Assembly: GCA_038245725.1 (NCBI GenBank)
Contig: JBBRSD010000006.1
Span: 1 to 64,000, forward strand
Direction: 5' to 3'
Length of the DNA: 64,000 nucleotides
DNA from: JBBRSD01 sp038245725
GTDB lineage: Bacteria > Actinomycetota > Coriobacteriia > Anaerosomatales > JAAXUF01
Translations under genes and position numbers: made by a program
Notes under the pieces: model-generated
Told to the model about the DNA's origin: nothing
Database searches by the model: none
The model's input: the letters and a program-made list of their open reading frames with translations, nothing else
Shown here: piece by piece, positions 26,103 to 36,144 of the stretch
Layout of the letters: each line of letters starts with the position of its first letter
How positions within the stretch are numbered: the stretch's first letter is position 1

Positions 26103-28910
26103 GTGACCCCCGCCTCCGCCGAGAACCCCGCGCGCGACCCAAGCACGCTTCCCGCGCCGGCCCACACTCTGGCCGCCCGCGCCGTGCTCGACGCGCTCGG
26201 CACCGACGCAACGGCCGGGCTCAGCGCATCTGACGCCATCTGGCGTCTCGCGACCGCCGGGCCCAACCGCCTCGAAGAGGCCACGCGCACGCCCGCGTGG
26301 AAGCTCTTCCTCGGCCAGTACAAGGACTTCATGATCTACGTCCTGATCGCCGCCGTCGCGATCAGCGCGATCGAAGGGCAGGTTCCCGAGTCGATCGCGA
26401 TCCTCGCGATCCTTCTGCTCAACGGCGTTCTCGGCTTCGTGCAGGAGTACCGCGCCGAGGAGGCGCTCGAAGCGCTCAAGCAGCTCTCGGCGCCAGTCGC
26501 CACCATCATCCGCGACGGCGTCGAGCGCGACATACCCGCCGAGGAACTCGTCGTCGGCGACATCGTGCTGCTCGAGGCGGGCGACCGAGTGCCCGCAGAC
26601 GGCCGCCTCGTCGACGCTGCGGCGCTGCGGGTGGTCGAAGCGGCGCTGACCGGCGAGAGCAACTCCACGCGCAAGCAGACGGCTCTTGTGGGCGAGCACG
26701 ATGCGCCGCTCGGCGACCGGCACGACATGGTGTTCGCTGGCACCGCCGTGGCCGTGGGGCGCGGCACGTTCGTGGTGACCGCGACGGGGCAAGCGACCGA
26801 AATGGGCCACATCGCCGACCTGCTCGCGCGGACCGAAGAAGAACTCACGCCGCTGCAAAAGGAGCTCGCGGTCGTGGGCAAGCGCATTGCCGTCCTCGTG
26901 CTCGCGATCGCGGCGATCGTCTTCTTCGAGGAAGCGTGGGTGGAGTGGAGCCACATCGGCGGGCCAATCCTCGCCGACCTCGGTGATCCCGCCTTTCGCA
27001 CCGGCCTGACCGCCGGGCTGCTCGTCGCAATCTCGCTCGCGGTCGCCGCGATTCCCGAGGGGCTGCCGGCGATCGTCACCGTGTCGCTCTCGCTCGGGGT
27101 GCGCCGCATGGCCGAGCGCCACGCGATCGTGCGGCGCCTTCACGCCGTCGAGACGCTCGGGTCGACGTCGTTCATCTGTTCGGACAAGACCGGCACGCTC
27201 ACCATGAACGAGATGGCGGTGCGCCGCATGCTCGTCGGCACCGACGCCGCGGGCGTCACAGGCGACGCCGGGATCGAGCCGCTCACCGGGGCTGCGCCCC
27301 ACCCGGCCGACCTCGCGCTGCTGCTCGAGATCGCGGCCTCCAACAACGACGCACGCATCACCGCCCACGCCGCGCTCGTGGGCGATCCCACCGAGACCGC
27401 GCTGCTCGTAGCCGCCGAGAACCTCGCGCCCGGCCACCTCAGGCCGCACCGCGTTGGGGAGGTGCCGTTCGACTCGGAGCGCAAGCGGATGACGACCGTC
27501 CACGACGTCGACGGCAGCCGCGTCGCGTACGTGAAGGGCGGTGCCGACGTCGTGCTCGCGCTGTGCACGCACGCGCGGATCCGCGGCGAGGTCGTCGCGC
27601 TCGACGATGCGCTGCGCGCAGCGGTCCACGCCGCGAACGCCGACTTCGCTGCAAGCGGCCACCGCACGCTCGCGTTCGCGACCCGCGACCTGGGCGTGAC
27701 GCCGGCCGCCGGCGCTGACGCCGGCGCAGCGCTCGCGCCCACTGCCGACATCGAGCGCGACCTCACCTACGTAGGCATCCTCGGCCTCGTCGACCCGCCG
27801 CGCGAGGAAGTCTCGGCCGCCATCGCCGAGTGCCACCGCGCCGGAATCCACGTCGCGATGGTCACCGGCGACCACGCGCTGACGGCCCTCGCGATCGCCG
27901 CCGAGATCGGGCTCGTCGACGGCTCCGACGCGCGCGTCGTCGACGGTCCCGAGCTCGAGCGCATGTCCGACACCGACCTCGCCGAGCAGGTCGACCACAT
28001 CCGCGTGTTCGCCCGGGTCAATCCCGAGCACAAACTGCGGATCGTCGACGCGCTCAAAAGCCGCGGCCACATCGTGGCAATGACCGGCGACGGCGTGAAC
28101 GACGCCCCGGCGCTCAAGCGCGCCGACATCGGCATCGCGATGGGACTCATCGGCACCGACGTCGCTCGCGAAGCGGCCGACATGGTTCTCTCGGACGACA
28201 ACTTCGCGACGATCGTCCACGCGGTCGAGCAGGGACGCGTCGTCTTCGACAACCTGCGCAAGGTCATCCTCTTCCTGCTCTCATGCAACATGAGCGAGGT
28301 GCTCGTCGTCTTCGTCACCGCGCTGCTCTCCCCCGCTGCGGCGCTGCTGCCGCTCCAGCTGCTGTGGATCAACCTCGTCACCGATGGCCTGCCCGCACTC
28401 GCGCTCGGCGTCGACCCCGGCGACCCGGACGTCATGGAGCGCGCGCCGCGCGACCCCGACGAGTCGATTCTGACCGCGCGCAGACAGCTCGGCCTGGTGT
28501 GGCAGGGCGTTGTCATGACCGGCACCGCGCTTGCGCTCTACTACTTCGTGGGGCCGCTCATCCCCGGCACGACGCCTGACGTCGACCGCACGATGCTGTT
28601 CACCGCGCTCGTCCTCACACAGCTGCTGCACGCCTTCGATTTCCGCTCGCCACACCGCAGCGTCTGGCACCCACGCTCCCTCGAGAACCGCTGGCTCGTT
28701 CTCGGGCTTATCGGCTCGATGGCGCTTCACTCGGTCGTGATCTACCTGCCGGCCGCCGAGGCCGTCTTCAAGACTGCGCCGCTCTCGCCGCTACACTGGG
28801 TAGGAGTTGTGGGCGCGTCAGTCCTCGCAGTCGCCATCATGGATGCGAGCAAGCTGGCTGGCGCGGCCCGAAACGCCCGTCGCCGAGGAGGTCCGAAGCA
28901 TGCCCAATGA
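26103..28910 (+). CDS. Cation-transporting P-type ATPase, calcium (type II) class
   Basis: A 935-residue pump. In order: N-terminal cation ATPase domain, TM1-2, actuator with TGES, TM4 with VAAIPEGLP (calcium site II pattern), phosphorylation site CSDKTGTLT, nucleotide-binding region, hinge TGDGVNDAPAL, then six C-terminal helices. TM5-6 residues include NMSEVLVVFVTALL and LLWINLVTDGLPALALGVD, as in SERCA/PMCA-like bacterial pumps. The ion is probably Ca2+, though some relatives move Mn2+ or Na+. The GTG start at 26103 has GAGGAG 9 bases upstream. It follows sdaAA by six bases and overlaps the sensor-kinase start by 11 bases. Confidence 0.9.
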   Translation: MTPASAENPARDPSTLPAPAHTLAARAVLDALGTDATAGLSASDAIWRLATAGPNRLEEATRTPAWKLFLGQYKDFMIYVLIAAVAISAIEGQVPESIAILAILLLNGVLGFVQEYRAEEALEALKQLSAPVATIIRDGVERDIPAEELVVGDIVLLEAGDRVPADGRLVDAAALRVVEAALTGESNSTRKQTALVGEHDAPLGDRHDMVFAGTAVAVGRGTFVVTATGQATEMGHIADLLARTEEELTPLQKELAVVGKRIAVLVLAIAAIVFFEEAWVEWSHIGGPILADLGDPAFRTGLTAGLLVAISLAVAAIPEGLPAIVTVSLSLGVRRMAERHAIVRRLHAVETLGSTSFICSDKTGTLTMNEMAVRRMLVGTDAAGVTGDAGIEPLTGAAPHPADLALLLEIAASNNDARITAHAALVGDPTETALLVAAENLAPGHLRPHRVGEVPFDSERKRMTTVHDVDGSRVAYVKGGADVVLALCTHARIRGEVVALDDALRAAVHAANADFAASGHRTLAFATRDLGVTPAAGADAGAALAPTADIERDLTYVGILGLVDPPREEVSAAIAECHRAGIHVAMVTGDHALTALAIAAEIGLVDGSDARVVDGPELERMSDTDLAEQVDHIRVFARVNPEHKLRIVDALKSRGHIVAMTGDGVNDAPALKRADIGIAMGLIGTDVAREAADMVLSDDNFATIVHAVEQGRVVFDNLRKVILFLLSCNMSEVLVVFVTALLSPAAALLPLQLLWINLVTDGLPALALGVDPGDPDVMERAPRDPDESILTARRQLGLVWQGVVMTGTALALYYFVGPLIPGTTPDVDRTMLFTALVLTQLLHAFDFRSPHRSVWHPRSLENRWLVLGLIGSMALHSVVIYLPAAEAVFKTAPLSPLHWVGVVGASVLAVAIMDASKLAGAARNARRRGGPKHAQ

Positions 28911-29640
28911 ACCCGCACGCGTCGCCGGCTCGGCCGATCGCGACGACGCCGCGACATGTTCGCCTCCCGAGTGCGTCCCCCGCTCCGACCTCGCCGTCTT
29001 CGCGCATGAACTGCGCGGAGCCCTCACCGTCATCTCCGGCTACAACGAGATGCTGCGCCGTCCACTCCCCGACACGGACCGGTTCGCCGCGCTCGAAGGC
29101 ATCCGGCGCGCCGTCAGCCGAGCCGACACGCTGTGCTCCGACGTCCTCGCCGGCAGGCCAGCCGGTTCGTCAGGCCAGCCTGTGCGCGAGCCGGTCGACC
29201 TCTGGGCGCTGGCCGAGCAGGTCGCATCTGAGCAGCGCGCCGCGACAGGCCGCGCCATCGTGGTCGACGCGGCCGAAAGCCTGGCCGTTCTCGGCGACGA
29301 ATCTGCCCTCGAGCGCGTGCTGACGAACCTCATCACCAACGCCTCGAAGTACTCGCCTCGCGAGACGACAATCGATATCCGCGTGGCGCGCGACAGCTGC
29401 GCGACGAGCAGCGCGATTGCGACCCTGGAAGTCAGCGACCGCGGCTCGGGGATCCCTGCTGAGGCTCGCGAGCGCATCTTCGAGCCGTTCGTGCGGCTCG
29501 AACGCGACGACGCGTCGCCGGGCAACGGGCTCGGTCTCGCGATCGTGCGAGACGTCATCGTCGCGCACGGTGGGAGCGTCGAAATCCGCGATCGGACCGG
29601 CGGCGGGACGACGATCCACGTGGTGTTCCCGATCGCGTAG
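28900..29640 (+). CDS. Sensor histidine kinase-like protein without membrane segments
   Basis: A 246-residue kinase. The HisKA box has the phospho-acceptor (FAHELRGALTVISGYNEML, His about 36). The HATPase_c domain has N-box ERVLTNLITNASKYS, G1 DRGSGIP, F-box IFEPFVRL and G2 GNGLGLAIV. There is no input domain or transmembrane helix, and no response regulator is adjacent, so it is an orphan soluble kinase. The ATG at 28900 follows GAGGAGGTCC and overlaps the end of the P-ATPase gene by 11 bases, suggesting co-translation; a link to the pump's control is only inferred. Confidence 0.86.
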   Translation: MPNEPARVAGSADRDDAATCSPPECVPRSDLAVFAHELRGALTVISGYNEMLRRPLPDTDRFAALEGIRRAVSRADTLCSDVLAGRPAGSSGQPVREPVDLWALAEQVASEQRAATGRAIVVDAAESLAVLGDESALERVLTNLITNASKYSPRETTIDIRVARDSCATSSAIATLEVSDRGSGIPAEARERIFEPFVRLERDDASPGNGLGLAIVRDVIVAHGGSVEIRDRTGGGTTIHVVFPIA

Positions 29641-29687
29641 CAACGCCGTCAGCGTCGCCCTGCGAGGCGCACAACATTGCAGCGACC

Positions 29688-30632
29688 CTAGCGGCGCGGC
29701 TCCAGCGCGAACTCCACGAGCATCGCGCACAGCTGCGGGAACTCGATGCCAGCCTCGCGCGCCGCATCCGGCACGAGCGACGTCGCGGTCATGCCGGGAA
29801 TCGTGTTCGTCTCGAGCAGCCACACCGCGCCATCCTCGGCCACGATCGTGTCCGAGCGCGAGATTCCGCGACAGCCGAGCGTCTTGTGCGCCGCCATCGA
29901 GAGCCGCTGGCACTCGTCGCGCGCCGCCTCGGAGACGCGGGCGGGGATGATGTGGCGGCTCATGCCGGGGACGTACTTCGACTCGTAGTCGTAGAACTCG
30001 TGCACCGGGACGATCTCGAGCGTGGGCAGCGCGACGACGTCATCGTTGCCGATCACCGCCACGGTCACCTCGACACCGGCGATGAACTTCTCAACGAGAA
30101 CGTCACGGTCGCACGCGAACGCCTTCTCGATCGCGGCCGGCAGCTCGCTCGGGTCGTGCACGATCGTCATGCCAACGGAGGAACCCTCGTTCGCGGGCTT
30201 CACGACCAGCTTGCCGCCCAACTCGTTGACGATCACGTCGATGTCGAAGAGCTCTCCTCGGCGAAGCACGACGTAATCGGGCGTGGCCAGACCGGCTTGC
30301 GTGTAGAAGAGCTTGCTCATGACCTTGTCGATCGCAAGCGCGCTCGACAGAACGCCGGAACCGACATACGGCAGTTCGAGCAGCTCGCACAGTCCTTGAA
30401 CCGTGCCGTCCTCGCCGAAGCGGCCGTGCAGCGCAATGAAGACCACATCGGCGTCCGCGCTCGACAGCTCGGAGACGAACTCGGTCTCGCCGGTGTCGAT
30501 CTCGACGACGTCGAAGCCGATCGAGGTGAGCGCGGCCGTCACTTGTGCGCCGCTGTTGAGCGACACCTCGCGCTCGGCCGAACGCCCGCCTTTAAGCACA
30601 GCGACGCGAATCTCGGCAGGGTTGATGGTCAT
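29688..30632 (-). CDS. ddl: D-alanine--D-alanine ligase
   Basis: A 314-residue ATP-grasp enzyme that joins two D-Ala for peptidoglycan precursors. Family marks: VLKGGRSAEREVSLNSG near the N-terminus, HGRFGEDGTVQGLCELLELPYVGSGVLSSALAIDK, KPANEGSSVGMT, VEKFIAGVEVTVAV and the metal/D-Ala site LLETNTIPGMT, with Glu and Asn kept (family consensus is LEVNTLPGMT). An AAAGGA site precedes the ATG. It is followed by no cell-wall gene; upstream on the same strand, 16 bases away, is a membrane protein gene. Confidence 0.93.
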   Translation of the reverse strand: MTINPAEIRVAVLKGGRSAEREVSLNSGAQVTAALTSIGFDVVEIDTGETEFVSELSSADADVVFIALHGRFGEDGTVQGLCELLELPYVGSGVLSSALAIDKVMSKLFYTQAGLATPDYVVLRRGELFDIDVIVNELGGKLVVKPANEGSSVGMTIVHDPSELPAAIEKAFACDRDVLVEKFIAGVEVTVAVIGNDDVVALPTLEIVPVHEFYDYESKYVPGMSRHIIPARVSEAARDECQRLSMAAHKTLGCRGISRSDTIVAEDGAVWLLETNTIPGMTATSLVPDAAREAGIEFPQLCAMLVEFALEPRR

Positions 30633-30648
30633 ACGGCGTCCTTTCGCG

Positions 30649-31461
30649 TCAGAACCAGCGGCCGAGTCGCAGGTAGTCGACCGCGATCAGCGTTCCCCAC
30701 CAGACGATCGCGCCCAGCAGGGTCATCGTGGCGCCCTTGATCATCGCCGAGGACAGCAAGCCCGACTTGTGCCGAGACGACCCGAAGCGCGCCGCGACCC
30801 AGACCACGAGGATGAGCAGCGGACCGGCAGCGAGCAGGCCCAATGCGGCGTACAGGAGCCACGTGTAGAGCTGGGCCTCGAAGATGACCTGACCCGTGGG
30901 CAGCTTCTGCATCTGCCAGACGCCAACGCCTGCGAAGACGAACCACAGCCCGAGGTAGACGAGGAACGGCCACCACGGAGCGCCGTAGCGCGCGCTCAGC
31001 TCAGGGACGACCTCGGCGATCTCGGCGTGGGCGGTTTCGGGCACGATGTCGTCGAGCGTCGATTCGACGCCGACCTGCTCTTCCGAGGCGGCGACAGCGG
31101 CCGCGAGATCGTCGTCGCTGGTCTCGGCCTGCGCGACTTCCACGGCCGTCTCGATCTCGGCTGCGGCTTCCGGCTGCGGCTCTGGCTCGAGCGAGAGCTG
31201 CTCCTGAATAGCCGCGATGGCGTCCACTTCGACCGCGAGTTCCTCGGCGACGGGTTCGCCTTCCGAAGGCGGTACGGCGGCGAATGGTTCCTCGGCCAGA
31301 GGCTCTGCGAGTGCGACGGGTTCCTCGGCCGCGCCCGGAGGCTCCGTGGGCGCAACGGGTGTCTCCGCGAGGCCCGGCCCCACGGCCACCTCAGCCGGCA
31401 CGTCGCTCACGGCCGGCGCCTGATCGGCCGGTTCGGATGTCACTGGTTCGTAATCCCCCAC
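30649..31461 (-). CDS. Membrane protein with acidic Pro/Ala/Glu-rich N-terminus, unknown function
   Basis: A 270-residue protein. Residues 1-145 are low-complexity, rich in Pro, Ala and Glu (EEPVALAEPLAEEPFAAVPP), probably disordered and cytoplasmic. Three hydrophobic helices follow (PFLVYLGLWFVFAGVGVW, LLYAALGLLAAGPLLILVVWV, MTLLGAIVWWGTLIAVDYL). GAAGGGAAG precedes the GTG start. The gene is 16 bases before ddl and probably co-transcribed with it. I recognise no family. The long acidic tail resembles that of the small membrane protein between gyrB and gyrA. Confidence 0.72.
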   Translation of the reverse strand: MGDYEPVTSEPADQAPAVSDVPAEVAVGPGLAETPVAPTEPPGAAEEPVALAEPLAEEPFAAVPPSEGEPVAEELAVEVDAIAAIQEQLSLEPEPQPEAAAEIETAVEVAQAETSDDDLAAAVAASEEQVGVESTLDDIVPETAHAEIAEVVPELSARYGAPWWPFLVYLGLWFVFAGVGVWQMQKLPTGQVIFEAQLYTWLLYAALGLLAAGPLLILVVWVAARFGSSRHKSGLLSSAMIKGATMTLLGAIVWWGTLIAVDYLRLGRWF

Positions 31462-31490
31462 GCCACTTCCCTTCGTCGCCTCCGGTGAGT

Positions 31491-32963
31491 CTACGCACCA
31501 GTCCCGCTCGGCTCAACCTGCCTGCGCGATTCCGCATGAAACAGCCACGACAGCGCCGCGGCGACGAGCGAAAGCGCGGCCGAGACCCGCAACGACGCCG
31601 CCATACCGGCGACAAGACGCGCGGCCTCGTTGGGCGCGAGCGTTGCGCTGCCCTCCGGGATGCCCGCCGAGCCTACGTGCAGCGCGACAATCATGGCTGT
31701 CATGGCGATACCGAGCGCCATTCCCAGATTGCGCGCCTCGGCCAGAAAGGCAGAGCCCACTCCCGCGCTCGATCTCGGCGTCGCCGTCAGAACCGCCGAG
31801 GAGTTCGGCGTCTGGAAGATCGACACGCCGCTGCCGATCACGGCAAGCGCAGCGACGACCGCAACCGGGGAAGAGCTCGCGGTCAGGAGTGACGCGCCAC
31901 CGAGCCCAGCGGCCAGCACGACCAGCCCAAGCGTCGAGAACCAGCGGCTCCCGTACCGGTCCGCGAGCCTGCCCGATACGGGCGCGAACACGGCCATCGC
32001 GAGCGGTGTGGTCGTCATGACGAGCCCAGCCAGACGCGTGTCGAGTCCCAGCACGCGCAGCAGGAAGAACGGCAGCGTGAAGATGATCCCGTACAGCGCC
32101 ATGTACGCGAGCGTGGCGGCTCCAAGCCCCGCCGAGAACACCGGATGCCGGAAGAGTCGCAGATCGACCATGGGATGCATCGCGCGGCGTTCCCAGCGGA
32201 TAAACGAAACGCCCAGCACCACGGTGGCAACAAACAGCCCGATAATCTCGACGGAGAACAGCCCGAGGCGCTGGACCTCCGTAAGCGCCAGAAGCAACGA
32301 GAAGAGCGTGCCGGCTGCAAGCACCGCTCCGAGCGCATCAAAGGACTCCCCGATCGATTCCTCCTCGGGAAGCACCCGCCACGCGAGGGTCGCCGCCACG
32401 ACGGCCAGCGGAATGTTGATCAAGAAGATGCTCGGCCACCCGAACGTCCCCACGAGCAGCCCGCCCAGTGCCGGCCCAACGGTGAGACCCGCCGAGACAG
32501 CCAGCGATATCACACCGAGCGCCCCGCCTCGCTTGCCCGGCGGGAACGTGCGCATGATCATCGCCGGACCCGCCGCGAACAGCATCGACGCTCCCACCGC
32601 CTGGAGCACTCGCGCGGCGATGAGCAGCGGCAAGGTGTGGGTCGTAGCGCACGCCGCCGAGCCAACGCCGAAGACGAGAAGTCCCCCCACATAGAGGTTG
32701 CGCAGCCCCCACACGTCGCCCAGCCTGCCCATCGACAGCAGGAGCGAGGCGTTCGTGAGCAGGTACGCGGTCGCTACCCAACTGACGCTGGTCACCGCCA
32801 CGCGAAGCTCGGCCGATATGGACGGAAGGGCGATGTTGACGATGCTGGAATCGAGCGGTGCGAGGAATGTCCCGACGAACAGAACCGCCAGAATCGCGTT
32901 CGGATTCGGCTGTGTAGTTGTGATGGAATCACGGGTTTGGGGCGTTAGGTTGGCACGGGCCAC
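31491..32963 (-). CDS. MFS transporter, DHA2 (EmrB/QacA-like) family
   Basis: A 490-residue, about 14-helix drug:H+ antiporter-type exporter. Motif D1/C features are visible: LAPLDSSIVNIALPSISAEL in TM1, WVATAYLLTNASLLLSMGRLGDVWG (motif A), and AVSAGLTVGPALGGLLVGTFGWPSIFLINIP (antiporter motif C), with a late SAVLTATPRSSAGVGSAFLAEARN. The substrate is unknown; relatives export cationic drugs, dyes or antibiotics. AGAGGAT lies before the GTG start. No TetR/MarR regulator is adjacent; the gene diverges from the htrA-like gene across 93 bases. Confidence 0.88.
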   Translation of the reverse strand: MARANLTPQTRDSITTTQPNPNAILAVLFVGTFLAPLDSSIVNIALPSISAELRVAVTSVSWVATAYLLTNASLLLSMGRLGDVWGLRNLYVGGLLVFGVGSAACATTHTLPLLIAARVLQAVGASMLFAAGPAMIMRTFPPGKRGGALGVISLAVSAGLTVGPALGGLLVGTFGWPSIFLINIPLAVVAATLAWRVLPEEESIGESFDALGAVLAAGTLFSLLLALTEVQRLGLFSVEIIGLFVATVVLGVSFIRWERRAMHPMVDLRLFRHPVFSAGLGAATLAYMALYGIIFTLPFFLLRVLGLDTRLAGLVMTTTPLAMAVFAPVSGRLADRYGSRWFSTLGLVVLAAGLGGASLLTASSSPVAVVAALAVIGSGVSIFQTPNSSAVLTATPRSSAGVGSAFLAEARNLGMALGIAMTAMIVALHVGSAGIPEGSATLAPNEAARLVAGMAASLRVSAALSLVAAALSWLFHAESRRQVEPSGTGA

Positions 32964-33056
32964 GCGTATCCTCTTAATCGAGAGGTAATTGTCTCACGCA
33001 TAATCGCACGCGCCGCCACGCAAGTGATAGGCGTCGCAGCGAGCGAAGGAGTGCTC

Positions 33057-34379
33057 ATGTCCGACGAATCGCCCGCTACCCTACCCCCGGAGCCCACACC
33101 GGAGCCGAGGCCCAGCCCCGAGCCCACTGCCGAACCCACGCCCGACTACTCCACACGCGCGGACGAACCCGCACCCTACCACTCCGCACCTGTAGCGGCG
33201 CCTACGCCGGCGCCCGGCGGTTCCGCACTCGTGGTCGCGCTTGTCGCGGCGCTCATCATGGGCACCATCGCTGGCGTCGCAGGAGGTTTTCTCGGCGGGA
33301 GGCTTTCGTCCGGGGGCGGCCTGCAATCGCAGAAGATCACCGTCGTGCCGTTGACCACCGATGAGCCGGTCGTTGCAGCGGCTGCCGCAGCAGTGCCCAG
33401 CATCGTGAATATCGACTTCACCGCCAAGAACGCCTCGGCGGGCGGCCAGAACGGCCTGCCGAACTCCCACCCGACCGTGCCAACGCAGGGAAACGGCTCG
33501 GGAGTCGCCTTCAAGAAGGCCGACGGCGGTGGCACCTACATCCTCACGAACAACCACGTCGTCGCAGATGCGACGAGAATCACGGTCGCCGATGCCAGCG
33601 GCAAGACCATCGCCGGCAAGCTGATCGGACGTGACACCGACAGCGACATCGCCGTGGTACAGATCGCCGAAGACCTCCCAATCATCAACCTCGGAGATTC
33701 TTCGAAGCTGACCGTCGGCCAGACCGTCGTTGCGATCGGCTCGCCATTCGGTTTCGCGCACTCGGTCACGTCGGGCGTCGTCTCGGCGTTGGGCCGCTCG
33801 CTCGACAACATCGACGGCACTTCGGGTGCGAACTACCCGTTGGCCGACGTCATCCAGACGGACGCGGCCATCAACCCGGGCAACTCCGGCGGGGCGCTCG
33901 TCGACCGCGCCGGTAGGCTCGTGGGGATCAACACCGCGATCTACAGCGGCACCGGCCAGAGCGGCGGCATCGGCTTCGCGATTCCCGTGAACACCGCCAT
34001 CAAAGTCGCCGATCAGCTCATCTCCGGCGGCAAGGTCGGTCACGCCTACATCGGCCTGATCGGCTCGACCGTCACCGCCGAGATCGCCGCGCAGAAGAAG
34101 CTGCCCTTGCAGCAGGGTGCCATCGTAAACAGCCTCGCCGTCGGCGCGGGCGCCATCACCGCTGGGGTGAAGGTCGGCGACATCGTGACCGCCGTCGGTA
34201 GTGCCGACGTCCGCACCATGGACGACCTGATCCTGCAGGTTCGGAGGCACGCGATAGGCGACATCATCAAGCTCACGCTTCGCCGAGGCACTCAGACGCT
34301 GACGCTCGACGTCAAGGTCGGCGACAAGCCGGCGAACTTGCCTTCGCTGTCCACATCGAGCACGATCACCACTCCTTAA
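33057..34379 (+). CDS. HtrA/DegP-like membrane-anchored serine protease
   Basis: A 440-residue protease. A Pro/Glu-rich cytoplasmic N-terminus (about 1-55) is followed by one transmembrane helix (about 60-85), a trypsin-fold domain with His (YILTNNHVVAD), Asp (DTDSDIAVVQI) and Ser (INPGNSGGALVD), and a C-terminal PDZ domain (AIVNSLAVGAGAITAGVKVGDIVTAVG...). This is the layout of actinobacterial HtrA/PepD proteins that handle misfolded envelope proteins. The ATG at 33057 has GAAGGAG upstream; an earlier in-frame start has no binding site. It is followed by a terminator-like hairpin. Confidence 0.92.
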   Translation: MSDESPATLPPEPTPEPRPSPEPTAEPTPDYSTRADEPAPYHSAPVAAPTPAPGGSALVVALVAALIMGTIAGVAGGFLGGRLSSGGGLQSQKITVVPLTTDEPVVAAAAAAVPSIVNIDFTAKNASAGGQNGLPNSHPTVPTQGNGSGVAFKKADGGGTYILTNNHVVADATRITVADASGKTIAGKLIGRDTDSDIAVVQIAEDLPIINLGDSSKLTVGQTVVAIGSPFGFAHSVTSGVVSALGRSLDNIDGTSGANYPLADVIQTDAAINPGNSGGALVDRAGRLVGINTAIYSGTGQSGGIGFAIPVNTAIKVADQLISGGKVGHAYIGLIGSTVTAEIAAQKKLPLQQGAIVNSLAVGAGAITAGVKVGDIVTAVGSADVRTMDDLILQVRRHAIGDIIKLTLRRGTQTLTLDVKVGDKPANLPSLSTSSTITTP

Positions 34380-34405
34380 CGCATCGAGCTGCGAGAACTC
34401 GTATC

Positions 34406-34436
34406 GGAAGGCTCCGGGCGTATTTCGGGGCCTTCC
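34406..34436 (+). terminator. Rho-independent-type terminator after the HtrA-like gene
   Basis: Stem GGAAGGC with GCCTTCC, with further inner CCG/CGG pairing, 27 bases after the stop codon and followed by TTGC. Confidence 0.7.
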
Positions 34437-34585
34437 TTGCTGCCCGCAGGAAGCCGCGCCAAGAGCCGTGTCGTGCTGCTGGTGGCGCGGAGCATATGCT
34501 ACCATGGCAGGAGCAATTGACGGCCTGGTTGCGGGTACCATTCCTACGAACGTGCGGATGAATCCCTGCTCTGAAAGGAGTTCCG

Positions 34586-35097
<512 letters not shown>

Positions 35098-35098
<1 letters not shown>

Positions 35099-36144
35099 TG
35101 GCACACGAACGTGACGCCGTCGGCATCAAGTCCCTCGACCGGGCCGGACTCGAGCGTCTGATCGCCGACTTCGGCCAGCCGCAATTCCGAGCCAAGCAGC
35201 TCGAGCGCTGGCTCTACGGCCGAGGGGCGCGTTCGTTCGCCGAGATGACCGATCTGCCAGCCGGCCTGCGAGAAAGCCTCGCGGGCCGGCTGGCACTCCC
35301 CTCGCCCACCGTCCTCCAGCGCCAGGACTCCGCTGACGGAACCCGCAAGTACCTGCTCGAACTCGCCGATGGTGCCACTGTTGAGACCGTGGGCCTGCCC
35401 GCGGGCGACCGCCTCACCGTCTGCTTCTCGACGCAGGCCGGCTGCGCGATGGGTTGCACGTTCTGTGCGACCGGCACCGCCGGACTGACGCGCGATCTCG
35501 GCCCTGGCGAGATGGTCGACCAGGTCCGCCTCGTCGCCGACGACTTCGGGCGCCGCGTCACAAACGCCGTATCGATGGGCCAGGGCGAACCGTTCGCGAA
35601 CTACGACGCCACACTCGGCGCGCTGCGGTTCCTCAACGCCGCCGAGGACGTTGGTATCGGTGCGCGCCACATCACCGTCTCTACCTGCGGCCTTGTCGCC
35701 GGCATCCGCCGCTTCGCCGAGGAGCCCGAGCAGTTCACGCTTGCCGTCTCGCTGCACTCGGCCGTCCAGGCGACCCGCGACCGCCTGATGCCGGGCGTTC
35801 GCGGCATGAAGCTGCCGGCGCTACGAGACGCTCTCATCGACTACGCCGAGAAGACCGGTCGCCGTCCCTCACTCGAGTACGCTTTGATCGCCGGCGTCAA
35901 CGACACACCAGCCGAGCTCTCAGCGCTCATTCGCTTCGCCCGCGGCCTGCTGATCCATGTGAACCTGATCCCCGTGAACCCCGTCCGCGAAAGTGCTTTC
36001 GCCCGCTCCACCGACGAGCGCGTCGCGACATTCCAGAAGGAACTCCACATGGTCGGGGTCGAAGCTTCCGTGCGCGCGGAGCGCGGGGCCGACATCGACG
36101 CCGCCTGCGGCCAGCTGCGGCAACGGGTTACGGGCTCGCGTTAG
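35098..36144 (+). CDS. rlmN: 23S rRNA (adenine2503-C2)/tRNA (adenine37-C2) methyltransferase RlmN
   Basis: A 348-residue radical-SAM methyltransferase. The [4Fe-4S] motif is AGCAMGCTFCATGTAG; the SAM region has NAVSMGQGEPFANYD (usually GMGEPL) and ITVSTCGLV. The C-terminal HVNLIPVNPV and a late Cys (AACGQLRQR) match the family's methyl-carrier cysteine region. The GTG start overlaps the rubrerythrin stop (TAGTG). Its 3' end overlaps the convergent addA 3' end by 17 bases. Confidence 0.93.

Noticed and set aside
25179..28220. 1013-codon open frame antisense to sdaAA and the P-ATPase
   Set aside because: Arg/His/Asp/Gly-rich shadow translation; both genes on the opposite strand carry full catalytic motifs.
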